Source: Ignavibacteriaceae bacterium (GTDB lineage: Bacteria; Bacteroidota; Ignavibacteria; Ignavibacteriales; Ignavibacteriaceae). From it: DNA of 64,000 nt. Location of the stretch: the NCBI GenBank assembly GCA_031292455.1, contig JARLHC010000155.1, positions 1 through 64,000 of the forward strand, given 5' to 3'. Position numbers and translations under genes: made by a program. This document shows, one piece after another, positions 27,866 through 37,262 of the stretch. The notes beneath the pieces are model-generated. The model worked only from the letters and a program-made list of their open reading frames with translations. It was not told where the DNA came from and did no database searches. Every line of letters starts with the position of its first letter. The first letter of the stretch is position 1.

Positions 27866-28066
27866 TTATCCTATGTATACCCTTGTCTGATAAAATGCCA
27901 TAACAGGGCATACATCCTTACAATACCCACAAAGAGTACACCATGTGGGTTCTACATGGAAAACGCCATCATTTCCATAATATATCGCCTGTGTGGGACA
28001 GCTTGGATAACATGCTCCGCAAGTTATACATAAATCCCCATATATTGCCATTGTATCTTTCCACAT
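27866..28066 (-). CDS. Small 2[4Fe-4S] ferredoxin-like protein (first of a trio)
   Basis: 66 residues with two complete motifs, C13-x2-C16-x2-C19-x3-C23-P and C43-x2-C46-x2-C49-x3-C53-P, each followed by a small hydrophobic run. GGAGG lies four bases before the ATG, which fixes the start. It has its own terminator. It shares the layout CxxCGxCxxxCPxxAI[YF] and an aromatic C-terminal tail with the 81-aa and 78-aa proteins nearby, so the three are probably paralogues. Electron carrier is the default reading. Confidence 0.88.
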   Translation of the reverse strand: MWKDTMAIYGDLCITCGACYPSCPTQAIYYGNDGVFHVEPTWCTLCGYCKDVCPVMAFYQTRVYIG

Positions 28067-28746
28067 AATACCTCCGTATTTTGATTTATAAATTAGACCA
28101 ATTAGTTAACAACTCAACATAAATTAATTGAATGTAATTGAAAAGAAAAAAAATGTAATCTGATATCAACATGATAAGATAAAATGTAATCTGATATCAA
28201 CGTGACAAGAGAAGAAGATGTTTGTCCCGCCCCAAATTGACCACCAAAATTTAATAACAGATAACTACCATCTTCACATTAAGTAAAATATTTTATAACC
28301 GGGAAGAAAGGAAATTTAGGTGATTACTATTGCGCAAAAAATCCATTCATATCTTATGTATAATTTTGCATCCCACATCTGGATTATAAGCAGGTTGCTG
28401 CCAGTTTACATTATTTATATTGCCGTACAAGTTTAAATAAATTATATTCGGGGGTGATTCGCGTCAGAGGAATATTTATATATTTTATAGAGTGATAATA
28501 TCCCTCAAACAATAGTAACTCTACAATTTCAAGTATATTATCAGAAATGGTTAGTCAGTGCAACATAACAGGAGAGGCTATCTGTAAGTTTCCAAATAAC
28601 CTTCTTCATTATAGAAAATAAACCGATGGTATTAAGTTTATAAGAGTTAATTAAATGTTTAATATGCCCCACAATAACATTCACTATCTCTGTAATAAAT
28701 TAATAATAAATACATTAACGAATTCCAAATTTAAGGAGTAAAAATT
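28067..28746. other. Divergent 680-bp spacer between two ferredoxin-like genes
   Basis: Contains a 31-bp tandem duplication (28151-28212) and otherwise AT-rich sequence with no convincing ORF or RNA gene. Long for this compact genome, so it probably holds promoters for both divergent genes and possibly decayed sequence around 28220-28450. Confidence 0.55.
28151..28212. repeat. Two tandem copies of a 31-bp unit carrying a TGATATCA palindrome
   Basis: Copies at 28151-28181 and 28182-28212 differ at three positions. Each contains the 8-bp palindrome TGATATCA. They lie 85-146 bp upstream of the 66-aa ferredoxin start, a position suited to a paired operator or an activator site. The period of about three helical turns would place both palindromes on the same DNA face. 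Confidence 0.7.
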
Positions 28747-28992
28747 ATGCCTAATTCAAAATCAAGTATACTTGACTCCCAAACCGACGGTATGGTTTGG
28801 AGAGCATACATTAGTCAGGAAGATTGTATCTCGTGTGGTGCTTGTGTATCCCATTGTCCGAATGGTGCAATTTACCTATGGAATGATAAATATAGTGTTG
28901 ATACAGGCACGTGTCATTTTGTTCAAAGCTGTTTCTCTTCATGCCCTGCAGATGCTATATATCCGATTCAGGTTCCCTGGAATAGCATATAA
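28747..28992 (+). CDS. Ferredoxin-like protein with an incomplete second cluster motif (second of the trio)
   Basis: 81 residues. AAGGAG precedes the ATG. The first motif is complete (C27-x2-C30-x2-C33-x3-C37-P). The second has only three cysteines, C56-x5-C62-x3-C66-P, so one expected ligand is missing and the two clusters cannot both be ordinary [4Fe-4S]. A 26-residue hydrophilic N-terminal extension precedes the first cysteine. The ABC exporter follows after 95 nt on the same strand. No signal peptide. Confidence 0.85.
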   Translation: MPNSKSSILDSQTDGMVWRAYISQEDCISCGACVSHCPNGAIYLWNDKYSVDTGTCHFVQSCFSSCPADAIYPIQVPWNSI

Positions 28993-29102
28993 TTATTAAA
29001 ATTAAATTCTGATATCGAATATTGATTAGTTAAAGTGGGGCAATTTTATTTACTAATCTAAAAAGAGTATATTTTCAGTAAAGTAATTTGAAATACTATA
29101 AT

Positions 29103-30818
29103 ATGCCTGACTCTGCACGTAAAAAAAATATTAAATTCTATAAGCAACTTCTTACCTTTTTCAAATATCTGAAACCGTATTGGTTAGAAATAGGTATTTC
29201 ATATTTAATGTCCTTTCTCTCCAATGGCGTCAATCTGATTATTCCTCTCGTTATGATGGCCCTTATCGATTCATTAAAAAAAGGAATGAGTATAAATGTA
29301 TTACTGCTTCTGATCCTTTTCTATATAACAATATCCTTATTCTCTATAATTATCCAGTACCTGGAGCAATTGTTAAATCAATATTGTTCCGGTTTCATAA
29401 TCCTTAATATAAAGAATGATCTGTATAAGCATGTACTGGATTTACCGATGTGGTATTTCACTAAAGAAACACCGGCCCAGCTCTTAAATAAAATAAATAA
29501 CGATACCGGCGCTTTTGCAATCTTCATAAATGGTACTCTGAAAAAATATATTATTAACGTTTTTAATGTCGTTGCTATATTATATATAGCCCGGAATATA
29601 GGAACGGAATACCTTTTAATTGTTGTCATATCTACAATACTTTTCTATATAGTTACTCTGAGGTTCTCCAAATACCAGAGAAATATAGAAAAAACAAATT
29701 CTCAAACCAGAGGGAATATATTTAATATACTCCTGGAAGCGATAGGCAGCATTGACATTGTAAAAGCTTATTTAACCGAAGATTTTGAGAGAAATAAATT
29801 TTACAATGCTTCAATTGGACAAATAAATATTGGATTGAATTCCCTGCGTATCCGTTTCAAAAGAATGGCTATTAACCAGGTGGTTGATTTGTTCCTTTTT
29901 GCATTTATCTATGGCTATGGAGGATACCAGGTCATCATTGGCAAAATTACGATAGGGGGTCTAATAGCTATAAATCAGTATACCCAGCAATTAAGATCCG
30001 GTTTAAGTTCATTCGGTTCACAATATGAAGGATTAGCTGCAGCTCTTGGCCAGTTGGAACGGGTTATAGATATTTTTAATATAGTCCCCGAAACCAGGTT
30101 AAATGCTGATGGTAAATACAAACCTGTATCCTGTAAAGGTAATGTTGTTTTTGATAATGTATCGTTTAGTTATGAAAAAGATGAAATTATTTTGGAAAAA
30201 GCTTCTTTTGAAATCAACCCGGGCGAAAAAGTACTATTTGTAGGAAATTCGGGAATCGGGAAAACAACTGTTATTAAATTACTCCTAAGATATTATAAAC
30301 CGGATTCCGGTACTATTTATGTCGATAAATATGATATCAGTACATTGGATATCAGCGCATATAGGGGAGAATTTGGAGTTGTTTTACAGGAAATGAAATT
30401 GTTTTCAGGTACAATAAGAGACAATATTATTTATGGATGTAATGATATTTCCGAGGAAAAGATAATCAATGCTACTAAAATGGCACAGATACATGAATTT
30501 ATAGATTCACTCCCGGATAAATATGAGACAAAGGTAAATGCTAATTTTGCTGAACTTAGCGGTGGTCAGAAGCAGAGAATGTTCCTTGCCAGAGCTATTC
30601 TGAAGAATCCTACTATTTTAATCTTTGATGAGGCTTTCAATTCCTTGGATAGTAAGACAGATATTGCCATAAAGGAATCTTTAAATACTGTCTTTGCAGA
30701 TACTACCTGCATTATTATCGCGCATGACAAGAATTCATATAATTATGTGGATAAAATTTATTTAATAGAGAACAAATTAGTTACACCCCTTAATAATTTG
30801 GAATTAATAAAACTATGA
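29103..30818 (+). CDS. ABC exporter (fused membrane and ATPase domains)
   Basis: About 571 residues from the ATG at 29103 (open from a TTG at 29088). Six membrane helices occupy roughly the first 310 residues. The ATPase follows, with Walker A GNSGIGKTT, signature LSGGQKQRM, Walker B ILIFDEAFNSLDS and the H-loop IIAHD. Type IV/MsbA-like half transporter with no N-terminal C39 peptidase domain. A 60-aa membrane protein overlaps its stop. Its substrate is unknown; the closest same-strand candidate is the ferredoxin-like product upstream. Confidence 0.92.
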   Translation: MPDSARKKNIKFYKQLLTFFKYLKPYWLEIGISYLMSFLSNGVNLIIPLVMMALIDSLKKGMSINVLLLLILFYITISLFSIIIQYLEQLLNQYCSGFIILNIKNDLYKHVLDLPMWYFTKETPAQLLNKINNDTGAFAIFINGTLKKYIINVFNVVAILYIARNIGTEYLLIVVISTILFYIVTLRFSKYQRNIEKTNSQTRGNIFNILLEAIGSIDIVKAYLTEDFERNKFYNASIGQINIGLNSLRIRFKRMAINQVVDLFLFAFIYGYGGYQVIIGKITIGGLIAINQYTQQLRSGLSSFGSQYEGLAAALGQLERVIDIFNIVPETRLNADGKYKPVSCKGNVVFDNVSFSYEKDEIILEKASFEINPGEKVLFVGNSGIGKTTVIKLLLRYYKPDSGTIYVDKYDISTLDISAYRGEFGVVLQEMKLFSGTIRDNIIYGCNDISEEKIINATKMAQIHEFIDSLPDKYETKVNANFAELSGGQKQRMFLARAILKNPTILIFDEAFNSLDSKTDIAIKESLNTVFADTTCIIIAHDKNSYNYVDKIYLIENKLVTPLNNLELIKL

Positions 30819-30997
30819 TCAATGAAGATAAGTTAAAAACTTATAATAATATATTACTAAGTAACCGGAAATTATTAATAGTATTTATCGTTATATTATT
30901 ATTAGCCATGGGCGCCGTCTTATATGTATTATTATTTGTAATTAAATTTAATAACAATGAAATATTGTATAATTATATTTTCAAACATAAAAAATAA
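30815..30997 (+). CDS. 60-aa single-helix membrane protein coupled to the ABC exporter
   Basis: The ATG overlaps the exporter stop in an ATGA junction, a strong sign of translational coupling. One long helix at about residues 20-44, with a polar N-terminus and a basic Asn-rich tail. Could be an accessory subunit of the exporter or the cytoplasmic anchor of an adaptor. No family recognised. Confidence 0.65.
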   Translation: MINEDKLKTYNNILLSNRKLLIVFIVILLLAMGAVLYVLLFVIKFNNNEILYNYIFKHKK

Positions 30998-31047
30998 ATT
31001 GTACCCGCCGTTGTCATCCATCTGATTGCTCATGTCACTCCCTTAAC

Positions 31048-33507
31048 TTAGAAATCATCAGGTAGTTCAGTATCATTTTGCTCTTTTTCCAGTGCATCGG
31101 CAGCTTTAATCTGGAAATAGTAGGCTAATTCAAGAGATATTATTCTTGTTGTTTGTTTAATATTGTTTATCATATTAAAGCCTGTTCCAAATCTGCTGGA
31201 ATTATTGTTTTTAGTGTTAAATAAATCTACTGCTCTCAGGGTCAAGGATAACTGTTTGTCTAACAGTAACAATTTTGCCGCTGCATTAGCATAGAATGAT
31301 GCCTTTGATTTCTGCTGAGCATCACTGGAAGGGGACATATAGTTTAATTCCATCTGAAATTTGAAATTGTTAAAAGATAACCTGGAACGTATGTTACTAT
31401 TCCAGGATTTGGATTCAGAACTGACCCCGGGGCTCTTATATTTGCTGATATCCCCTGAAATACTTGGTTCAATTTCAAACCATTCTGCTAATTTATCCCG
31501 GAAGTAAACTCCTGCACCATATGTATTAATGCTGGATAAATTTTCATATGAGGTTTCTAAAACCTGCGGGCTGATGACCGATGTTACAGTCTCAATTGCA
31601 TTTCCCTCATTCTGATAATAAATATTAGTACTTCCCCAAAAATCTCCTTTAGCCATGTTATAACTCATCGATAATATATACCGGCTGAATGGTTTTAATT
31701 CAGGGTTTCCAGCAACAATATTGGTGGAGTCAGAATAATCGACGTAAGGGCTTAATTGCTTATTGAAGGGGTATTGAGTTAAGCGCCAATAATTAATCCC
31801 TATGTTCTGACCATCGGCTACCTCTTTTGTCAGACTTATTTTGGGATCAAGATTAGTAAACTTGTTCTGGTAAGAATTGCCGGCGATTTTATTCTCAGTG
31901 GAGGTATACTTATGGTTCGTTTTTAAACCGAGCTCATATCTAATATCATAAAGAGAACCGCTAAGACCGAATGAGATATTCTGATTTAAGTCGTTGTATT
32001 CCTGTGTTACTTTTCTTTTTATATCCTCATTATATATCAACAGGGCTGGATCAAGATAATAGTAATCATCATCCATGGATAATTTTGTATAATTTCCATT
32101 ATAACCTATAAATAGATTTATTAACTCATTAACCTGCTTCTTGTAATTAGCTCCCCAGCTAACATTATTATTTGAATTTCCCGATGTGTTGTGTGCATTA
32201 ATAGATGACCCGTTATTTAATGATTCTAAAGAAGATGTCCGGTTTTCAATTATATCATTTTCAAGGTTCATATGATTATTGGAAAATAGAAAAGCAGCAC
32301 CTAGGCTATTACCTTTTCCTTTAAATAGCTTATTATAGCTAATCCCTTCAGTAAAAAATTTATGAAGTGTTTTTGTATTACTTATGTCCTGGTAACCATC
32401 AATTTGTAAATCGCTATTATTTGTATAAATGTTGGAATTATTTTGCTGATTTTGAATATACCCGTCCCTGTACATCGTGTTAGTAGATAAAAGGTCAGAT
32501 TTATCAAAATTGAATGAAATATTAAAATTCGCCGCATTACCATTAGATTGATTGACAGATTTCCCTGATTGATTCAGATAACTAATTGAATCTGCTAAAA
32601 CCACCTGCCGTGTTTGGTTGTTATCAGAGTTATTCTTAGAATAATAATTGTTATAGTTGCTCCTGAAACTGACATCACTTAGATTATATCCGCTCCCAAG
32701 TGTTCCCTCATACAAATTATTTGTGTTTAGTTTTGTACTGACATTACCATTGTATTTAGTGGTTTTGATCTTTTTAGTAATAATATTTATAACGCCCCCT
32801 CCCGTATTTTCACCATACTCAATTGAAGGATTTACAATAAGTTCAAACTTGTCAATATCAAATACCGAAAGAAGCTTCAGATCATCATTACTCATAATTC
32901 CGGAGAATTTTGCCGGGTTCCCATCTATGTAAATTACCGTTCCTGACTTTCCTAAAAGACTTATAGTTCCCGTTTCAATATCAATATCTACCATAGGCGT
33001 ATTTTCCAATAGATCCAATGCATTATTTCCCCAATCTTTATCAGGATTTATAATAATCTTATTCTTATCATCTTTGTCATATACAATTCTATTTTTGTCT
33101 CCTAATATTTGTATCTCATTAAACGTAATACCCTTAGGCATAAGTAAAACTGTATCTAATCTGATTTCCGGCACTCTGGCATTGAGGCTCATATTTTTTC
33201 TTGTACGTGATTTATATCCAATTATTGATATCCTGCCATTATATAAACCGAAAGGGATATCTGATAACTTAAACTTTCCTGCTTTATCGGATACAGTTCC
33301 ATATGCAACTGATGTGTCTCTGGCAGAGGTGAGGATAAAATTAGCCATTTCAATCGGCATCTTTGTCTGGGCATCTAATAATATACCACTTATCGCCCCT
33401 TTTGAATTATTATTTTGTCGTTGTTGTGGATTGATAGGTATTATAAAAACTAAAATTAAACCAAAAATCAATAATTTAATTACTAATCGAACCTTTATTA
33501 TAGTCAT
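31048..33507 (-). CDS. Outer-membrane beta-barrel protein of the TonB-dependent-receptor type
   Basis: 819 residues. A signal segment is followed by a carboxypeptidase-regulatory-like beta-sandwich (about 35-120), then a plug-like domain (about 140-245, with GGGVINIITKKIK at its end), then a large Asn/Ser/Tyr-rich barrel. This is the layout of the OMP_b-brl_3 group, which resembles SusC/TonB receptors but often lacks a clear TonB box. It lies between the ABC exporter and the third ferredoxin-like gene. Ligand unknown. Confidence 0.87.
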   Translation of the reverse strand: MTIIKVRLVIKLLIFGLILVFIIPINPQQRQNNNSKGAISGILLDAQTKMPIEMANFILTSARDTSVAYGTVSDKAGKFKLSDIPFGLYNGRISIIGYKSRTRKNMSLNARVPEIRLDTVLLMPKGITFNEIQILGDKNRIVYDKDDKNKIIINPDKDWGNNALDLLENTPMVDIDIETGTISLLGKSGTVIYIDGNPAKFSGIMSNDDLKLLSVFDIDKFELIVNPSIEYGENTGGGVINIITKKIKTTKYNGNVSTKLNTNNLYEGTLGSGYNLSDVSFRSNYNNYYSKNNSDNNQTRQVVLADSISYLNQSGKSVNQSNGNAANFNISFNFDKSDLLSTNTMYRDGYIQNQQNNSNIYTNNSDLQIDGYQDISNTKTLHKFFTEGISYNKLFKGKGNSLGAAFLFSNNHMNLENDIIENRTSSLESLNNGSSINAHNTSGNSNNNVSWGANYKKQVNELINLFIGYNGNYTKLSMDDDYYYLDPALLIYNEDIKRKVTQEYNDLNQNISFGLSGSLYDIRYELGLKTNHKYTSTENKIAGNSYQNKFTNLDPKISLTKEVADGQNIGINYWRLTQYPFNKQLSPYVDYSDSTNIVAGNPELKPFSRYILSMSYNMAKGDFWGSTNIYYQNEGNAIETVTSVISPQVLETSYENLSSINTYGAGVYFRDKLAEWFEIEPSISGDISKYKSPGVSSESKSWNSNIRSRLSFNNFKFQMELNYMSPSSDAQQKSKASFYANAAAKLLLLDKQLSLTLRAVDLFNTKNNNSSRFGTGFNMINNIKQTTRIISLELAYYFQIKAADALEKEQNDTELPDDF

Positions 33508-33597
33508 TACTTACAATTATCCCTGAGGCAGACTATTATTAATAATATTTCTCCACTTGTCAAATCATTATATAATTGTTATTAACGTGTTACGATC

Positions 33598-33834
33598 TTA
33601 ATAAGGAACCCACTCAAAACTGGAAACCGGACAAACCTGCATGCATATTGCCGGATCACCGCATGCAGCATCTGTAAGGCAAAGATCATGGTCTACCTGA
33701 GGATGGTCGTTCATCTTACCGGGAAAGATAGCATAGCCGGGGCATACTTCAAGGCAAGTGCCACAACTGACACAATCATCTGTTATATGGGCTACTCGCA
33801 ATTCCTTAACCTGTTTTTGATTTGAGTCAATCAT
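33598..33834 (-). CDS. Ferredoxin-like protein with stretched second cluster motif (third of the trio)
   Basis: 78 residues. The first motif is standard (C21-x2-C24-x2-C27-x3-C31-P). The second is expanded to C52-x5-C58-x5-C64-x3-C68-P, keeping four cysteines. The C-terminus FEWVPY is aromatic, like the other two members. It lies upstream of the beta-barrel gene on the same strand (90-nt gap), so the two may be co-transcribed. No export signal. Confidence 0.85.
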   Translation of the reverse strand: MIDSNQKQVKELRVAHITDDCVSCGTCLEVCPGYAIFPGKMNDHPQVDHDLCLTDAACGDPAICMQVCPVSSFEWVPY

Positions 33835-33963
33835 AATTACTCCTAAAGGTTATATTGATAATAATAATGATTTAAGTTTGAATTGAATAATGTATGACAA
33901 AGTGGAGAAATCAAATTTATTAGTTATGCAGTAATGATCGGTAAAGTCAGGCATATCTTTGGA

Positions 33964-34269
33964 TTATGGGGTAACTTTCATTTTATCAATCATTTTATTG
34001 ACAAGCTCTCTGTCTTCACCGGTCAATTCATGGCAGGATAAACAGATATCATTATCAAGGACTGGTTCATTTAATAAGAATGGAAGGTTTGTATTTGTAA
34101 TTTTGCATATTGTTATAAGCAAACTTGTTGAAGGTGAGGCTTTATTATTTTCAAGCTGAGAATAATATTCTCTGCTTATTCCTAAGATTGATGCGACTTC
34201 CTTTTGATATAATTTATTTCTATTTCTATATAACTTAAGAATATTCCCGACGTTCAATTCTTCATTCAT
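33964..34269 (-). CDS. XRE-family helix-turn-helix regulator with a cysteine cluster
   Basis: 101 residues. The HTH spans about residues 10-65 (YQKEVASILGISREYYSQLE). The short C-terminal part contains C76-x2-C79-H80, and C55 lies in the HTH domain. Those cysteines could bind an Fe-S cluster, haem or zinc, or act as a thiol switch. It is upstream of the third ferredoxin-like gene and divergent from the second barrel operon, so it may control either. Confidence 0.85.
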   Translation of the reverse strand: MNEELNVGNILKLYRNRNKLYQKEVASILGISREYYSQLENNKASPSTSLLITICKITNTNLPFLLNEPVLDNDICLSCHELTGEDRELVNKMIDKMKVTP

Positions 34270-34467
34270 TATATTATTCTCCTAATAGAATAAAATGTAA
34301 AAATTATAGAAGAAAATGAGAAAGAGGATAAGTTCAACCTATATATATAATACTACACAAAAAATAAAGAAAAGTACTATTGCTTAGAATTAAATGGCCG
34401 CATGGTTTTTTCAACATTATCGTCTCAATACATAGAACTAAAATATTTACTCATAACTAAGTCCCTT

Positions 34468-37242
34468 ATGAAATACCTGATATTGTTATTTTTTATGCTC
34501 GTTCAGACAGTTTATTCTCAGAACGTTCATATTACCGGTAAAATAGTTGATTCTAAAAGCAATGCTTTTCTGCCTTCCGCTAATATTATTTTATATCATC
34601 TGCCCGATTCAACAGTAAAAGGAACAACCTCTGATAGTAAAGGCCTCTTTTATCTAAATAATGTTAAACCAGGCAGGTATTTATTAAGCGTAAAATTCAT
34701 TGGATATCAGACGTTTAATAAGGATTTAACTGTTTCTAATAAGTCAATCAATATCGGCAATATTAAATTAATTCCGGAGGAAATGGAACTAGAAGAAGTG
34801 CTGGTAATTGATAAAGTACCTGTGGCTGTTCAAAGTGGCGATACCACAGTCTTTAATGCTGATGCTTTTAAGGTGAATAAGGATGCCGTTGCTCAGGATC
34901 TTCTGCTTAAAATTCCCGGGGTTCAGGTTGAGAATGGAAAGGTTAAAGCCCAGGGAGAAGAAGTTAAGAAAGTCTATGTGGATGGAAAAACATTCTTTGG
35001 CGACGATCCGGATATGGCTTTGAAAAACATTCCCGCCGATATAATTCAGAAAGTGCAGGTCTTTGATCAGCAAAGCGATCAGTCACAGTTCTCCGGATTT
35101 AACGATGGTACAACTACCAAAGCCATAAATCTAATAACGCGATTAAATATTTCAAAAGGAGCTTTCGGTAAACTTCAGGCCGGTTATGGTTCTGAACAAA
35201 GATATAACGCCGGCGGTGATGTTAACCTGTTCAATGAAAATCAAAGGATCAGCGTCATAGGGCAGTCTAATAATACTAATGAACAGAATTTTTCCAGTAT
35301 GGATATGCTGGGTGTTATGGGTGGTCAGCAGCCGGGAGGAGGATCAGGCCCAATGGGCGGGGAGATGGGTAAACCGGCTTCGGGGAGCAATTCTTCAAAT
35401 CTTGTTAATTCCGGGAATGGAAATACTGTCGTTAAAGCCCTGGGCTTTAATTATAACAATAGCTTTAATAATGATATGGAGATTGACGGGAGTTATTTTT
35501 ATAATAAAACAGATAATAACCTGATAGGACTTCTTAATAGGAACTATTTCCTTTCATCTCTTAACGGACAAAATTATTATGAGAATAACCTGTCTCAATC
35601 GGGAAATACTAACCATAGAGTAAATCTTAGATTCGATTATAATTTAGATTCCCTTAATGAAATAAGATTCATTCCCGACTTATCCATTCAGAAAAATATT
35701 TCTAATACTTCAATGGATGCATCTACTTTTAACTCGGGAAATATGGTTAATTCCACTAAAACTTTAACTGCAACGGATTTAAATGGATTAAGTAATTCTT
35801 CACTTCTTATGTACAGGCATAAATTTAATAATTCAGGAAGATCTGTCTCTTTGGGCATAAATACCTCGTACACCAGATCTCAGGGAAACGAACAGCAGTT
35901 ATCCGAAAACGCTTATTATAATTCAATCGTCAGAATAGATTCGATTAATCAATTAACAAATATCAATAATAATAGTCTTACCGTAGGTGCAAATTTAACT
36001 TATACCGAACCTATAAATTCATACCACTCTTTAATGATAAATGCAGGACATTCGGTAACACACGAGAGTAATGATAAAAAAACATTTGGATATAGTTCTT
36101 TGGAAACTGCTTATTCATTAATGGATAGTTCTCTTAGCAATGAATATGATAAAGATTATATTACCAATTCTCTTGGAGTAGGTTACAGGTATCAGCGTAA
36201 TAAGATATCTTTTAATGCTAACCTTAATTATAACCTGGCCTCTTTAACCAGTGAACAGGTTTACCCTGAGAAATATCAGATAGACAGGAAATTTAATTCT
36301 CTCCTTCCATCAATTATTTTTAGGTATAATATATCCCGGAACAAGAACCTTAACTTCTTCTATAGGACATCAAATACCGCTCCATCAGTTACTCAATTGC
36401 AGAATATTCTGGATAATTCTAATCCGTTGCAGTTATCCGTTGGGAATCCTGATCTGAAACAGGAATACGACCACTTTGCGGCTATGAGATACTCTTCTAT
36501 AAATTTTTCAAATATGCATACTTTCTTTATCATGATCAGCGGTTCTTATAAAAATAATTACCTGGGATCAAATACAATTATTGCCGGAAGGGATACAACT
36601 TTATTTAACGGAATATTTCTCAATAAGGGGAGCCAGTTGTCAACTCCGCAGAATGTTAACGGGTATATCAGTGCCCAGACTTTTATGACCTACGGGCTTC
36701 CGGTAGATTTGATCAGTTCAAATATAAATTTGAATCTCTCCGGTAACTATACCCGCACCCCCGGCATATTGAATAATATAAGCAATTATTCAAATTCATT
36801 CAGCTATGGATTGGGAGCAGTTATCAGCAGCAATATCAGCTCGGATATCGATTTTCTTATTTCAAGTACAACTAAAGATAATATCGTGAAGAATAGTAAA
36901 TCAACGGAGAATAATGAACAGTATTTAAGTCAGCTTACCAGCTTAAAATTAACCTGGCTCCTGTTTAATGAGTTCAACGTGCAGGGAGAATTGACTCATA
37001 AATACGATGGGGGACTGACCAGTGGATACTCTCCTAATACATATTTACTGAATCTTAGTTTCGGTGCAAAGTTCTTTTCCGATAATCGCGCTGAATTAAA
37101 GATAACAGCTTATGACATGTTGAATCAGAATACTAATGTGTCACGGCTGTCAACCGATAACTATTCACAGGAGTATAGCACTAATGTTATCGGAAGGTAC
37201 TATTTACTTTCATTCGTTTATAATCTTAGGTTATTTTCTTAA
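34468..37242 (+). CDS. Outer-membrane beta-barrel protein of the TonB-dependent-receptor type
   Basis: 924 residues from the ATG at 34468, which begins a clean signal peptide ending VYSQ. The frame is open 22 codons further upstream. A carboxypeptidase-regulatory-like domain (about 26-105) precedes a plug domain (KAQGEEVKKVYVDGKTFFGDDP) and a long barrel. A Met/Gly/Pro-rich loop lies at about residues 275-305 and resembles the tail of the next gene's product. Different from the 31-kb barrel in loops and plug. First gene of a two-gene operon closed by a terminator. Confidence 0.87.
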   Translation: MKYLILLFFMLVQTVYSQNVHITGKIVDSKSNAFLPSANIILYHLPDSTVKGTTSDSKGLFYLNNVKPGRYLLSVKFIGYQTFNKDLTVSNKSINIGNIKLIPEEMELEEVLVIDKVPVAVQSGDTTVFNADAFKVNKDAVAQDLLLKIPGVQVENGKVKAQGEEVKKVYVDGKTFFGDDPDMALKNIPADIIQKVQVFDQQSDQSQFSGFNDGTTTKAINLITRLNISKGAFGKLQAGYGSEQRYNAGGDVNLFNENQRISVIGQSNNTNEQNFSSMDMLGVMGGQQPGGGSGPMGGEMGKPASGSNSSNLVNSGNGNTVVKALGFNYNNSFNNDMEIDGSYFYNKTDNNLIGLLNRNYFLSSLNGQNYYENNLSQSGNTNHRVNLRFDYNLDSLNEIRFIPDLSIQKNISNTSMDASTFNSGNMVNSTKTLTATDLNGLSNSSLLMYRHKFNNSGRSVSLGINTSYTRSQGNEQQLSENAYYNSIVRIDSINQLTNINNNSLTVGANLTYTEPINSYHSLMINAGHSVTHESNDKKTFGYSSLETAYSLMDSSLSNEYDKDYITNSLGVGYRYQRNKISFNANLNYNLASLTSEQVYPEKYQIDRKFNSLLPSIIFRYNISRNKNLNFFYRTSNTAPSVTQLQNILDNSNPLQLSVGNPDLKQEYDHFAAMRYSSINFSNMHTFFIMISGSYKNNYLGSNTIIAGRDTTLFNGIFLNKGSQLSTPQNVNGYISAQTFMTYGLPVDLISSNINLNLSGNYTRTPGILNNISNYSNSFSYGLGAVISSNISSDIDFLISSTTKDNIVKNSKSTENNEQYLSQLTSLKLTWLLFNEFNVQGELTHKYDGGLTSGYSPNTYLLNLSFGAKFFSDNRAELKITAYDMLNQNTNVSRLSTDNYSQEYSTNVIGRYYLLSFVYNLRLFS

Positions 37243-37262
37243 TAATATTCAAGGAGAATAAT

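Noticed and set aside
28747-28992. 81-aa protein as a classical RiPP precursor
   Set aside because: No double-glycine leader, no C39 peptidase on the exporter and no maturation enzyme visible, so it was not called as a RiPP.
33074-33526. Plus-strand 150-aa ORF
   Set aside because: Antisense to the signal and plug region of the beta-barrel gene at 31048-33507.
34034-34048. CxxCH as a cytochrome c haem site in the XRE regulator
   Set aside because: The protein has no signal peptide, so c-type haem attachment is not expected. Kept only as a possible metal or redox site.
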